From Dyella humicola (GTDB lineage: Bacteria; Pseudomonadota; Gammaproteobacteria; Xanthomonadales; Rhodanobacteraceae): DNA of 64,000 nucleotides. Below are positions 54,565 to 63,065 of the stretch, in pieces. The stretch is from NCBI RefSeq assembly GCF_026283945.1, contig NZ_JAPDPC010000001.1, forward strand, positions 496,001 through 560,000. Direction: 5' to 3'. The position numbers and the translations under genes are program-made. A model generated the notes under the pieces. The model saw only the letters and a program-made list of their open reading frames with translations. It was not told the DNA's origin and ran no database searches. Positions within the stretch are counted from its first letter, which is position 1; every line of letters starts with the position of its first letter.

Positions 54565-56091
54565 ATGCACATCATCAACCGCGCAACGACTCGTCGTGGC
54601 AAGCGCAGCTTGCTTGCCCTGGCTATCGCACTCACGCTCAGCGCATGCGCCGTGGGGCCGGATTACAAGCGCCCGAATGCTCCTGCCGCGCATGATTACG
54701 CACCTACGGCGATGCCGCAGACCACGGCATCAACGTCCGGGACGGGTGGCGGTGCGCAGCAGTGGGTGCAGGACATGGACATTCCAGGCCAATGGTGGAC
54801 GTTGTTCCATTCCACGCCGCTGAATGCGTTGATCGACGACGCGCTGAAGCACAATGCCGATGTCGAAGCGGCCCATGCGGCCTTGCAGGCGGCATGGGAG
54901 AACGTCCGCGCACAGCGCGGCGCGTTCTTCCCCAGTGTCAGTGCCAGTGTCGACCCGACTCGGCAGAAGACCGGCTCGGTGTTGTCCAGCAACGTCGCCT
55001 CCAACAGCACGCTGTACAACCTCACCACCGCGCAGGTCAGCGTGTCGTACTCGCCGGACCTGTGGGGCGGTAACCGCCGCCAGGTGGAGTCCCTGGTGGC
55101 GGAGGCGAACGCACAACGATTCCAGCTGGAGGCGACCTACCTCACGCTGACCAGCAACCTGGTCAACGCGGCGATCCAGGAAGCCTCGTTGCGTGCACAG
55201 ATCGACGCTATCCAACACATCATCGATGACCAGCAACGGATCATGACGACGCTGCAACGGCAGCTTGCTCTTGGCGACGCGTCCGAAGCGGCGCTGGCAG
55301 CACAGCAGGCAGCGCTCGAACAGAGCCGGGCCAGCTTGCCGCCGCTCGAAAAGCAACTGGCCCAGCAGCGCGACCTGCTGGCCGCGCTCAGCGGCCGCAT
55401 GCCAAGCGACAGCATGGATGCCCGCTTTACGCTGGACGGTTTGCAGCTGCCGAACCAACTGCCACTGAGCTTGCCTGCCCGGCTGGTCGAGCAGCGCCCT
55501 GATGTGCGCATAGCTGACGAGCAGTTGCACGCGGCCAGTGCGCAAGTCGGTGTCGCCATCGCAAACCGGTTACCCAATGTGCAGATCACGGCGAATATCG
55601 GCAGTGCCGCGGATAGTGCCAGCAACTTGCTGGGCACCGGCACGGGGTTCTGGAATCTCGGTGCGAATATCGCGGCGCCGATCTTCGACGGCGGAACGCT
55701 GAAGCATAAGCAGCGTGCCGCCGAGGCGACCTATCGGCAGAGCGCAGCACAGTATCGGAGCACGGTGATCTCCGCCGTACAGGACGTAGCGGACGTACTG
55801 CACGCGGTGAATGCCGATGCCGAAGCGCTGGTGGCGGCGGAGCGCGCCGAGCGCGCGGCGGCGCGCAGCTTGGAGATCGCACAGCATCAGCTCGGCCTGG
55901 GTGATATCAGCGAAGCGACGCTGCTCAATGCGGAACTGACCTGGCGGCAGGCGGAGATCGCGCTGATCCAGGCGCAGGCGAACCGCTATGCCGATACCGT
56001 GGCGTTGTTCCAGGCGCTTGGCGGTGGCTGGTGGAACCGCCAGGATGTGTCCGATGCGACTGCGGCTGCTGCTCCCGAAAGTCGGCACTGA
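54565..56091 (+). CDS. NodT family outer membrane efflux lipoprotein
   Basis: A 508-residue TolC-like outer membrane factor. The lipobox is LSAC with Cys28, followed by AVGPDYKRP, the typical NodT/OprM mature start. The two coiled-coil OEP repeats cover about residues 90-270 and 300-480, with SYSPDLWGGNRRQVES in the first. It begins 2 bp after the pump stop and closes the efflux operon. OMFs of metal RND systems are more commonly CzcC/CusC proteins placed first in the operon; here it is last. Confidence 0.93.
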   Translation: MHIINRATTRRGKRSLLALAIALTLSACAVGPDYKRPNAPAAHDYAPTAMPQTTASTSGTGGGAQQWVQDMDIPGQWWTLFHSTPLNALIDDALKHNADVEAAHAALQAAWENVRAQRGAFFPSVSASVDPTRQKTGSVLSSNVASNSTLYNLTTAQVSVSYSPDLWGGNRRQVESLVAEANAQRFQLEATYLTLTSNLVNAAIQEASLRAQIDAIQHIIDDQQRIMTTLQRQLALGDASEAALAAQQAALEQSRASLPPLEKQLAQQRDLLAALSGRMPSDSMDARFTLDGLQLPNQLPLSLPARLVEQRPDVRIADEQLHAASAQVGVAIANRLPNVQITANIGSAADSASNLLGTGTGFWNLGANIAAPIFDGGTLKHKQRAAEATYRQSAAQYRSTVISAVQDVADVLHAVNADAEALVAAERAERAAARSLEIAQHQLGLGDISEATLLNAELTWRQAEIALIQAQANRYADTVALFQALGGGWWNRQDVSDATAAAAPESRH

Positions 56092-56210
56092 GGCATCACA
56101 TTGGCTATCTCCACCATCGTGCCTGCATAGACCGAAATGATCGTGGGGAAGCGGTGACGTCAGTCCTGCTGTTCGCTATCGAGGGACTTGGATGTGCCGT
56201 GTCGACTGCG

Positions 56211-56840
56211 TCAGGGCGCATCAGACGATGCACAGGAGGCCCGGCGCTTGTGCCGCCACCAGAGCACCACGACGGCCACGATGACGATACCCGTGAGCAC
56301 CCATAGCCCGTTCTGGCCGCGGCGTATCCATTTAGCCAGCCATTCGTGATTATCGGCGCCGAAATAGCCGAGATAGACCCAGATCGGCACGCTGATCAAC
56401 GCGGCCAGGCCATCGAGCAGGAAAAAGCGCAGGAACGACACCCGATGCGTGGAACCGGCCGTGATATAGACCGCGGTGCGCATGCCGGGCAGGAAACGCG
56501 CAAAGAACATCAGCCGGTTGCCGTAGCGCTCGAATTTTTGCTGCACCTTGGCGTAGCGTTCCGGCGTCAGCACGCGGGCGACTAGTCGCCACTGCAGGAT
56601 GCGCGCGCCGTAGTGATGGCCAAGCAGGAACATGGCGGAGTCGCCGGCCAGTACGCCGACCATGGCCACCGCAAACATCCTGTGCACGTTCGCATAGCCA
56701 AGGCCCGCGATCACGCCGCCGGCGACCAGGGTGATGTCTTCGGGCAAAGGCACGCCCGCACCGCACAGCAGCAACGCGATGAACACCGCGAAGTAGCCGT
56801 TCTCGGCGAACACGGTTATCAGTCGTTCAAGCAGTTCCAT
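56211..56840 (-). CDS. DedA family membrane protein
   Basis: A 209-residue DedA/SNARE-associated (VTT) family protein with about five hydrophobic segments. Family landmarks are GVPLPEDITLVAGG (about residues 29-42), GDSAMFLLGHHYG and FFARFLPGMRTAVYITAG (about 112-129), which includes the conserved Arg and Pro-Gly. Members act as undecaprenyl phosphate or phospholipid flippases and support proton-motive-force-dependent processes. It lies 143 bp downstream of dnaG on the same strand, the place where rpoD is usual. Confidence 0.92.
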   Translation of the reverse strand: MELLERLITVFAENGYFAVFIALLLCGAGVPLPEDITLVAGGVIAGLGYANVHRMFAVAMVGVLAGDSAMFLLGHHYGARILQWRLVARVLTPERYAKVQQKFERYGNRLMFFARFLPGMRTAVYITAGSTHRVSFLRFFLLDGLAALISVPIWVYLGYFGADNHEWLAKWIRRGQNGLWVLTGIVIVAVVVLWWRHKRRASCASSDAP

Positions 56841-56983
56841 CTACATCCATGCCAGGGTGGTCGCCCATGCCGTGAGGGTGTGGCCGATGATCCCACACCA
56901 AGGCGTCCCTACGCTTGCGGCAACGCACTCTTGAAGCATTGTCTATGCCCGTGCCAAGCCCGCGATGACGCGAGTGAAACCGT

Positions 56984-58720
56984 TCAGTGCGCGGGCGCGG
57001 CGGGTGGGACGCGCGCCGCCAGCAGTTCGCGTAACTCGGCTTTTTCGGCGCTGTCCAGCGTGCCGTCGCGGCTCTTGGCAGTGAGCCATTCACGCCGCTG
57101 CGTGATGATCTGCTGTTCCATGCGCTGCAAAGCACCAAAGAATTCGGCGCGTTGTGCTTCGGGTTCACCCACCACCATCGCGGCCATCAGCTTTTGCAGC
57201 GACGGATATTCAGGACGCTCGGCAAAGTGCTCTACCAGCATGGCCGGGTTGATGCCGGGGCGCGAGCGCGCCAGGTCGATCAATTCGGCCAGCAATTCGA
57301 CCCCCGGCTTTTCCAGGCGCAGGAAGCCGTAGGGACGTTCCACTTGGTCGGCTATGCCTGGCTGCGCCAGCAAGAGTGCGATCGCACTGCGCACCAGCGA
57401 GCGCTGCACCACGATGGGACGCTGCACCGGGCGTCGGGCGGCAGGATCGGCCTCGAGCACGGCACGTGCCCCAGTGCGCTTCTCCAGTTCCTGGGCCATC
57501 AGATCGCGGAAGGCGCCATCCGGTAGCTTGGCAATCAAGGGGCGCGCGCGCTCGGCCAAGCGTGCGCGGCCATCGAGGCTGGCGGTGTCCACGTCATGCG
57601 CCAGCTCGTTGAAGAAGTATTCGGACAGGGGGGTGGCCGCTTTCATGCGCTTTTCAAAGCCGTCCTTGCCCTCCTTGCGGATCAGCGTGTCCGGGTCTTC
57701 GCCATCGGGCAGGAACAGGAAATACGCCTGGCGTCCATCACGGATGCGCGGCAGCGCAGCCTCCAGCGCCTTCCACGCTGCGGCGCGACCCGCGCGGTCG
57801 CCATCGAAACAAAACACCACGTCCGGCGCGGCGCGGAACAGCACTTCGGTATGTTCGGGCGTGGTCGCCGTGCCCAGGGTGGCCACCGCGATGGGCAGGC
57901 CGGCCTGATGCAAAGCGATGACATCCATATAGCCTTCGACCACGACGATGCGTGCCAGGCTCGGATTGGCCTGCTTCACCTGCCACAGCGCGAACAGCTC
58001 GCGGCCCTTGTGGAACAGGGGTGTCTCGGGGGAGTTGAGGTATTTTGGACCTTGATCCGAACTCAGCACCCGCCCACCGAAGGCGATCACGCGGCCGCGG
58101 CGGTCCAGGATGGGGAACATCACGCGCTCGCGGAAGCGGTCGTAGCGGTGTCCGCGTTCATTGCTGGCCACCATGCCGGCTTCATTGAGCAGCTGCATGC
58201 GGCGATCATTGCTGCCCAGCGCCTTGATCACGCCATCGAATCCCGCCGGCGCCCAGCCGATGCGAAAGCGCTTGATGGTGTCCTCATCGAGCCCGCGCTT
58301 GCGGCAGTAGGCCTGCGCCTCTGCGTTCTTGGGCAGCTCGTTTTCGTACCAGCGCGCGGCGGCATCGAGCAGGGCGTAGAGGTCGGTCTTGTCTTCGCGC
58401 GGGGCGTGGTCGTTGCCGCCTTCGCGCGGCACGCTGAGGCCGACGGATTGCGCCAGTTCCTCGACGGCATCCGGGAACTCCAGGCGCTCGTAGTCCATCA
58501 GGAATTTCAGCGCGCTGCCGTGGGCGCCACAACCAAAGCAATGAAAAAACTGCTTGGCCGGGCTGACGTAGAACGACGGCGAACGCTCGTTGTGGAACGG
58601 ACAGCAGGCGGTCCATTCGCGGCCGGCCTTCTTCAGCGGCACGCGCCGCTCGATCACGTCGACGATGTCGACGCGAGCAAGCAGCTCGTCGATGAAACTG
58701 TCAGGGATACGTCCGCGCAT
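56984..58720 (-). CDS. dnaG: DNA primase
   Basis: A 578-residue primase that makes RNA primers for Okazaki fragments with DnaB. The CHC2 zinc-binding domain is C40-P-F-H43 and C61-x2-C64, within residues 38-65. The TOPRIM catalytic core has VVEGYMDVIALHQ (about residues 258-270) and FDGDRAGR. The C-terminal helicase-interaction domain (about 430-578) is poorly conserved but of normal length. AAAGGA precedes the ATG by 3 bases. In most proteobacteria it lies in rpsU-dnaG-rpoD; here rpsU and yqeY are upstream but separated from it by four small genes, three of them on the other strand or reversed, and rpoD is not downstream in the window. Confidence 0.98.
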   Translation of the reverse strand: MRGRIPDSFIDELLARVDIVDVIERRVPLKKAGREWTACCPFHNERSPSFYVSPAKQFFHCFGCGAHGSALKFLMDYERLEFPDAVEELAQSVGLSVPREGGNDHAPREDKTDLYALLDAAARWYENELPKNAEAQAYCRKRGLDEDTIKRFRIGWAPAGFDGVIKALGSNDRRMQLLNEAGMVASNERGHRYDRFRERVMFPILDRRGRVIAFGGRVLSSDQGPKYLNSPETPLFHKGRELFALWQVKQANPSLARIVVVEGYMDVIALHQAGLPIAVATLGTATTPEHTEVLFRAAPDVVFCFDGDRAGRAAAWKALEAALPRIRDGRQAYFLFLPDGEDPDTLIRKEGKDGFEKRMKAATPLSEYFFNELAHDVDTASLDGRARLAERARPLIAKLPDGAFRDLMAQELEKRTGARAVLEADPAARRPVQRPIVVQRSLVRSAIALLLAQPGIADQVERPYGFLRLEKPGVELLAELIDLARSRPGINPAMLVEHFAERPEYPSLQKLMAAMVVGEPEAQRAEFFGALQRMEQQIITQRREWLTAKSRDGTLDSAEKAELRELLAARVPPAAPAH

Positions 58721-58860
58721 TAGTCCTTTAGTGTAGAGGGTGTGACGCTTATTCGTGCTGTGGCCGCGAATGCCCGCATACGCGTCGGGACGCCCCCTGC
58801 GTGCCCTCTTGCGTTGCCCTATGCTGCGGGCAGGGGAGCCTGAGGGCTTTGGGGGCGGTC

Positions 58861-59517
58861 ATGGGACATATCCTTGGAACGGCAAGGCCGGGCTTGCGGG
58901 TGCAGTTTCGTCCTGCGCGTCCCGACGATGCGGCGGTGGCGGTGCCCTTGATCTATAGCTCGGGGCCGGCCGCATTCGACTATGTGTTTGCCGCGGATGG
59001 CGACGGCGCAGCCGAGTCCTTCCTGCAGCGGTGCTTTGTCGACGGCGCGGGCGAGTTTGGCTGGCGCAACCACTGGGTGGGTGTCGTCCATGATCGGGTC
59101 GTGGCCGTGGGCGCCGGTTACGGGGCGAACACCAAGTGGCCGTTCACGCTCGCGGCCGCGCGGCAGATCCTCTCTCACTACGGCATGCGACACGGCGCAG
59201 CCGTGATTGCGCGCGGGCTTAGGGTGGAGTCGCTGATCCGCCCACCCGAGGGCGACATGCACTACCTCGCCCACCTCGCCGTGGTGCCGGAGCTGCGTGG
59301 ACATGGCGTTGGCCGCGCCCTCATCGACCAGCTGGTGGGCGCGGCGCGAGAGGCGGGCAGGCGGCGCGTCGTTCTGGATGTGGCGGCGAGCAATCCGCGG
59401 GCCGAGGCGCTTTATCGGCGTGCGGGCTTCAAGGTGGTGAGCGAGCGCCGTTCACGCCTGGCCAATGCGCAGGTGCGCGTGCCCGACCATCGGCGCATGG
59501 AACGCGTGATCGACTGA
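58861..59517 (+). CDS. GNAT family N-acetyltransferase
   Basis: A 218-residue acetyltransferase. The acetyl-CoA-binding motif A is LAVVPELRGHGVGRALID (about residues 138-155), matching R/Q-x-x-G-x-G/A; motif B follows with LDVAASNPRAEALYRRAGF. The open frame extends 20 codons upstream, but the Met at 58861 gives a typical start. The acceptor is unknown. It lies divergent from dnaG, so this insertion separates dnaG from yqeY/rpsU. Confidence 0.88.
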   Translation: MGHILGTARPGLRVQFRPARPDDAAVAVPLIYSSGPAAFDYVFAADGDGAAESFLQRCFVDGAGEFGWRNHWVGVVHDRVVAVGAGYGANTKWPFTLAAARQILSHYGMRHGAAVIARGLRVESLIRPPEGDMHYLAHLAVVPELRGHGVGRALIDQLVGAAREAGRRRVVLDVAASNPRAEALYRRAGFKVVSERRSRLANAQVRVPDHRRMERVID

Positions 59518-59520
59518 GTC

Positions 59521-59691
59521 TCAGATGGCCTTGATCAAGCCGATCATCACCAGCAGCGCAAACAGGAACAGGATCACGAAGACCGCGAACAGCACCTTGG
59601 CGATGGTGGCGGCGGCGCCGGATACCCGGCCGAAGCCCATCCAGCCGGCGAGCAGCGAAATGATGAAGAAGATGATGGCCCACTTGAGCAT
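59521..59691 (-). CDS. DUF1328 (YtjA-like) small membrane protein
   Basis: A 56-residue protein with two membrane helices. It starts [20 protein letters not shown], continues through [18 protein letters not shown] and ends LIKAI, which is the DUF1328/YtjA family pattern. GGGAG lies 6 bases before the ATG. It is short and easily missed. The family is stress-associated in several bacteria, but its function is unknown. It is convergent with the GNAT gene, with only 3 bp between the stops. Confidence 0.88.
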   Translation of the reverse strand: MLKWAIIFFIISLLAGWMGFGRVSGAAATIAKVLFAVFVILFLFALLVMIGLIKAI

Positions 59692-59841
59692 GCGTCACTC
59701 CCTTGCGGTTGCAGGCGGCCAGCGTTGGCACTGACGACATGCCCGGTTTTAGAGGCCGGAGTGTGAAGAGGATGCAGCGAGGACTTGTTTGCCGCCGGCG
59801 AGGCCGGGCAAGCTGCCACCTCGGTGCAGCAGGAGTAGGCC

Positions 59842-60144
59842 ATGTTTCTTACCGCGCTGGTGATGCGCAGGCAGGGCGCGATCGTGCGCAGCTTCGAGCG
59901 GGCCGGGGCCACCGGTTCGGCATCGGCCCGCACGGCGGGGGAATGGGGCCTCAAGCCGGATATGGCCTGGTATCAGCTGGTGGGGCGGGCCGTGCTGCGC
60001 TGTCCGGGGGGCGGGCGCTATTACCTGGACCGGCCCAGCTGGTTGCGCTTGCGCAAACGTCGACAGATCACCGGGCTGTTCATGGCCGCGGTGATCGTAT
60101 GGCTCATGGCACTGTGGCTTTGGCTGCGCGTGAAAGCGGTGTGA
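59842..60144 (+). CDS. 100-residue protein with one C-terminal membrane helix, unknown
   Basis: The frame begins MFLTALVMRRQGAIVRSF and has a soluble N-terminal ~70 residues, then a helix (about 77-97) rich in Trp and Leu. AGGAG is 6 bases before the ATG, a good site, which supports translation. No family is recognised. Its stop codon abuts the stop of yqeY with no bases between, a tight convergent arrangement. It may be a small tail-anchored protein. Confidence 0.65.
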   Translation: MFLTALVMRRQGAIVRSFERAGATGSASARTAGEWGLKPDMAWYQLVGRAVLRCPGGGRYYLDRPSWLRLRKRRQITGLFMAAVIVWLMALWLWLRVKAV

Positions 60145-60591
60145 TCAGCCCGCCAGGCGCGCCTTGATGCGGCCCGATACCACGCCCATATCGGCGCGGC
60201 CGGCGGCCTTTTCCTTCACGGCGGCCACCACCTTGCCCATATCGCGGGCGGAGCTGGCGCCGGTCACGGCGATGGCGGCGGTGATCAGCGCGTCGACTTC
60301 GTCGTCGCTGAGCTTGGCTGGCAGGTAGGCTTCGATGATCACCATCTCGGCGCGCTCGACTTCGGCCAGATCCTCGCGGTTGGCGGCCACGAACTGGGTC
60401 ACCGAGTCCTTGCGCTGCTTGAGCATTTTCTCCAGCACGGACAGGGTCTGGACATCGTCCAGCTCGATGCGTTCGTCCACTTCACGCTGTTTGATCGCTG
60501 CCAGCATCAGGCGGATCACGCCCAGGCGATGCTTCTCGCCGCCACGCATGGCGGTCTTCATGTCTTCGGTGAGCTGCTGCTTGAGGGGCAT
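60145..60591 (-). CDS. yqeY: GatB/YqeY domain-containing protein
   Basis: A 148-residue cytoplasmic protein of the YqeY family, which is homologous to the tRNA-interacting tail domain of the GatB amidotransferase subunit. Landmarks are MKTAMRGGEKHRLGVIRLMLAAIK (given in part, residues 11-34), EAYLPAKLSDDE (about 94-105) and DMGKVVAAVKEKAAGRADMG. GAGGA precedes the ATG at 60591. The role is not settled; it is commonly next to rpsU and dnaG, as here, and is probably co-transcribed with rpsU with read-through of a hairpin. Confidence 0.92.
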   Translation of the reverse strand: MPLKQQLTEDMKTAMRGGEKHRLGVIRLMLAAIKQREVDERIELDDVQTLSVLEKMLKQRKDSVTQFVAANREDLAEVERAEMVIIEAYLPAKLSDDEVDALITAAIAVTGASSARDMGKVVAAVKEKAAGRADMGVVSGRIKARLAG

Positions 60592-60611
60592 GACTTTTCC
60601 TCGGAAACACA

Positions 60612-60640
60612 CAAAACCGGCGCTGCTCAAGGCAACGCCG
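60612..60640 (-). terminator. attenuator-like hairpin between rpsU and yqeY
   Basis: On the minus strand CCGGCG pairs with CGCCGG around a 13-base loop and is followed by TTTTGTG. It could partly terminate rpsU transcription and reduce downstream expression, as is known for the rpsU-dnaG boundary in E. coli. Confidence 0.5.
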
Positions 60641-60757
60641 GCCGGTGCAAGGCTAGTAGGCAGCGGCAGCGAATGGACGCGCCAGCTGCCGGGCAACCCG
60701 GGTCACGGTACCGCGAAGTACCCGCGACCAGCCGTCCGCACGAAGCGGACGACGGAC

Positions 60758-60973
60758 TCAGTACATCCGGGTCTTGCGGGAGACGTCGCGCGAAAGACGG
60801 CGCAGATGACGCTTCACGGCGGCAGCGCGCTTGCGCTTACGCTCCTGGGTCGGCTTCTCGTAGAACTCGCGCTTGCGGGTCTCGGCCAGAACGCCGGCCT
60901 TTTCGCAGGTGCGCTTGAAGCGGCGCAGGGCAAGCTCGAAAGGCTCGTTCTCGCGGACTTTTACGCTGGGCAT
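60758..60973 (-). CDS. rpsU: 30S ribosomal protein S21
   Basis: A 71-residue, highly basic ribosomal protein needed for mRNA binding at initiation. The sequence [18 protein letters not shown] at the start and the basic [16 protein letters not shown]-terminal region match bS21 exactly in style and length. GGAG precedes the ATG at 60973. It is divergent from tsaD, the common arrangement in gammaproteobacteria. The genes after it on this strand are yqeY and, after an interruption, dnaG. Confidence 0.97.
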   Translation of the reverse strand: MPSVKVRENEPFELALRRFKRTCEKAGVLAETRKREFYEKPTQERKRKRAAAVKRHLRRLSRDVSRKTRMY

Positions 60974-61042
60974 GGAAACTCCAAGTGTTAGACTGGCTCG
61001 CACTAACGAGCCGTTTGAATACGGTGAGCCGCGAAGTATAAC

Positions 61043-62122
61043 GTGGAAACGACAACAATTTCAAAGCCCCAGTCGACCAAGCCGGTTACCAGACCTGTCC
61101 TGGGCATCGAGACATCCTGTGACGAAACCGGCGTCGCCTTGCTGCGCTGGGAGCCGGACGCGCCTGGACGCGGCCTGCTTTCACACACTCTCTACAGCCA
61201 GATCAAGCTGCACGCCGACTACGGTGGCGTAGTGCCTGAGCTGGCCAGCCGCGATCACGTGCGCAAACTGCTGCCCTTGGTGCGCGAGGCGCTGGCAGAA
61301 GCGGGCCTGACTCCGGCCGACCTAGGGGGCGTAGCGTACACCGCTGGGCCTGGTCTGGTGGGTGCCCTGCTGGTGGGGGCCTCGGCCGCCCGCGCCATGG
61401 CATGGGCCTTGGGCGTGCCCGCGATCGGCGTACATCACATGGAGGGTCACTTGTTGGCCCCGCTGCTGGAAGACAACCCGCCGGAGCCGCCTTTCGTGGC
61501 CTTGCTGGTCTCCGGCGGCCATTCGATGCTGGTCCAGGTGAAGGCCATCGGCGAGTACCGCATCCTGGGCGATACGCTGGACGACGCCGCAGGCGAAGCC
61601 TTCGACAAGACCGCCAAGATGATGGGCCTGCCTTATCCGGGTGGCCCGGCCCTGGCCAGGCTGGCGGAGCAGGGGCGTCCTGGCTTGTTCCGCTTCGCGC
61701 GCCCGATGACCGATCGCCCCGGCCTGGATTTCAGCTTCTCCGGCCTGAAGACCCAGGTGCTGCTGGCCTGGCAGAACTCGGACCATAGCGAGCAGACCCG
61801 TGCCGACATCGCGCGTGGCTTCGAGGAAGCCATTGTCGACACCATGATCATCAAGTGCCGGCGTGCGCTGCAGGCCAGCGGTGCGAAGCGACTGGTGATC
61901 GCCGGTGGCGTGGGCGCCAACAAGCGCCTGCGGGCGGAACTGGCAACGGTGGGTGACAAGGAAGGTTTCAAGGTGTATTTCCCGCGCCTGGATTTCTGCA
62001 CCGACAACGGCGCGATGATTGCGCTGGCGGGTGCGATCCGGCTTGCTGCCGGACAGCATCAGGACGCCTCCGTGCAGGTGTTCCCGCGCTGGGATCTGGA
62101 AACCCTGCCGCCGGCGAAGTGA
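61043..62122 (+). CDS. tsaD: tRNA N6-adenosine threonylcarbamoyltransferase
   Basis: A 359-residue ASKHA-fold enzyme that transfers threonylcarbamoyl to A37 of tRNAs reading ANN codons, together with TsaB and TsaE. The N-terminal GIETSCDET (residues 21-29), metal-binding His132 and His136 in HHMEGH, and the Asp of CTDNGAMIA are present. The only possible start in this frame is the GTG at 61043, because a stop lies 18 bases upstream. This gives about 14 extra N-terminal residues compared with typical members. It is divergent from rpsU. Confidence 0.97.
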   Translation: METTTISKPQSTKPVTRPVLGIETSCDETGVALLRWEPDAPGRGLLSHTLYSQIKLHADYGGVVPELASRDHVRKLLPLVREALAEAGLTPADLGGVAYTAGPGLVGALLVGASAARAMAWALGVPAIGVHHMEGHLLAPLLEDNPPEPPFVALLVSGGHSMLVQVKAIGEYRILGDTLDDAAGEAFDKTAKMMGLPYPGGPALARLAEQGRPGLFRFARPMTDRPGLDFSFSGLKTQVLLAWQNSDHSEQTRADIARGFEEAIVDTMIIKCRRALQASGAKRLVIAGGVGANKRLRAELATVGDKEGFKVYFPRLDFCTDNGAMIALAGAIRLAAGQHQDASVQVFPRWDLETLPPAK

Positions 62123-62156
62123 TTCGTTCGACGGCTCCATCCGCTACCCTATCGGC

Positions 62157-62513
62157 ATGGATATCGTTTTCATCGAAGACCTGCGCATCGACGCCGTGAT
62201 CGGCATCTACGACTGGGAGCGGCGCGTGCGCCAGACGCTGTCGTTCGATATCGAGATGGCGTTCGACAACAGCGTACCCGCCGCGAGTGACGACATCGCA
62301 CTCACGCTCAACTACAAGGACGTTTCCAAGCGTCTGATCGACTACGTCAGCGCCTCGAGCTTCGGCCTGGTGGAGACGTTGGCCGAACGCTGCGCCGCGA
62401 TCATCCGCGAAGAGTTCGGCGTGTCGTGGGTGCGGCTCAAGCTGTCCAAGCCCGGCGCGGTGCGCGGTGCTAAAGCGGTGGGCGTGCGCATCGAGCGTGG
62501 TACGCGGCCTTAG
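62157..62513 (+). CDS. folB: dihydroneopterin aldolase
   Basis: A 118-residue enzyme that cleaves 7,8-dihydroneopterin to 6-hydroxymethyl-dihydropterin in folate synthesis. The start MDIVFIEDLRIDAVIGIYDWER, ending at the conserved Glu/Trp region (residues 17-21), and the C-terminal LKLSKPGAVRGAKAVGV with the catalytic Lys are family signatures. It lies 34 bp after tsaD and 1 bp before folK, so the two folate genes form an operon, possibly with tsaD. Confidence 0.95.
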   Translation: MDIVFIEDLRIDAVIGIYDWERRVRQTLSFDIEMAFDNSVPAASDDIALTLNYKDVSKRLIDYVSASSFGLVETLAERCAAIIREEFGVSWVRLKLSKPGAVRGAKAVGVRIERGTRP

Positions 62514-62514
62514 G

Positions 62515-62997
62515 ATGGCGCGTGTCTATCTGAGCCTGGGCTCCAATCTCGAGCCAAAGCGGTACCTCAACGATGCACTCGACGAGTTGCGCGTCCGCTT
62601 CGGCGAGCTGGCGGTCTCGCCGGCTTATCGCAGCAAATCCGTTGGCTTCGATGGCGCCGATTTCGTCAATCTTGCCGTGGGCATGGATACCGACCTTTCG
62701 CCGGAGGCGTTGAACGACTGGCTGCACGCGCTCGAGGATCGCCACGATCGGCGACGCGATGTGCCGCGCTTCTCCGACCGCACGCTCGACGTCGATATCG
62801 TGCTGTACGACGATCTGGTGCGACAAGGCGAAGGGCACCTGGACATACCGCGTAAAGAACTTCGGCACGCGTTCGTGCTCAAGCCGATCGCGGATATCGC
62901 GCCCACGCTGGTGCATCCGCTCAGCGGTCTCACCATGGCGGCGTTGTGGGCCGCGTTCCCGCTGGAGAGCGAACCACTGGCGCCCGAGCCGTTGTAG
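62515..62997 (+). CDS. folK: 2-amino-4-hydroxy-6-hydroxymethyldihydropteridine pyrophosphokinase
   Basis: A 160-residue HPPK that pyrophosphorylates the FolB product. MARVYLSLGSNLEP (1-14) is the N-terminal signature, and RTLDVDIVLYDD (about residues 88-99) carries the two magnesium-binding Asp residues. The usual WGPRTLDLDLL loop reads FSDRTLDVDIV here. It begins 1 bp after folB, giving coupled expression of consecutive pathway steps. Confidence 0.95.
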   Translation: MARVYLSLGSNLEPKRYLNDALDELRVRFGELAVSPAYRSKSVGFDGADFVNLAVGMDTDLSPEALNDWLHALEDRHDRRRDVPRFSDRTLDVDIVLYDDLVRQGEGHLDIPRKELRHAFVLKPIADIAPTLVHPLSGLTMAALWAAFPLESEPLAPEPL

Positions 62998-63065
62998 CCG
63001 CCATGCACTGTCGCCCGCAAGAAGCGGGTGATAAAACGCTCGTGTTCTCAACAAGGGGGTAGCTC

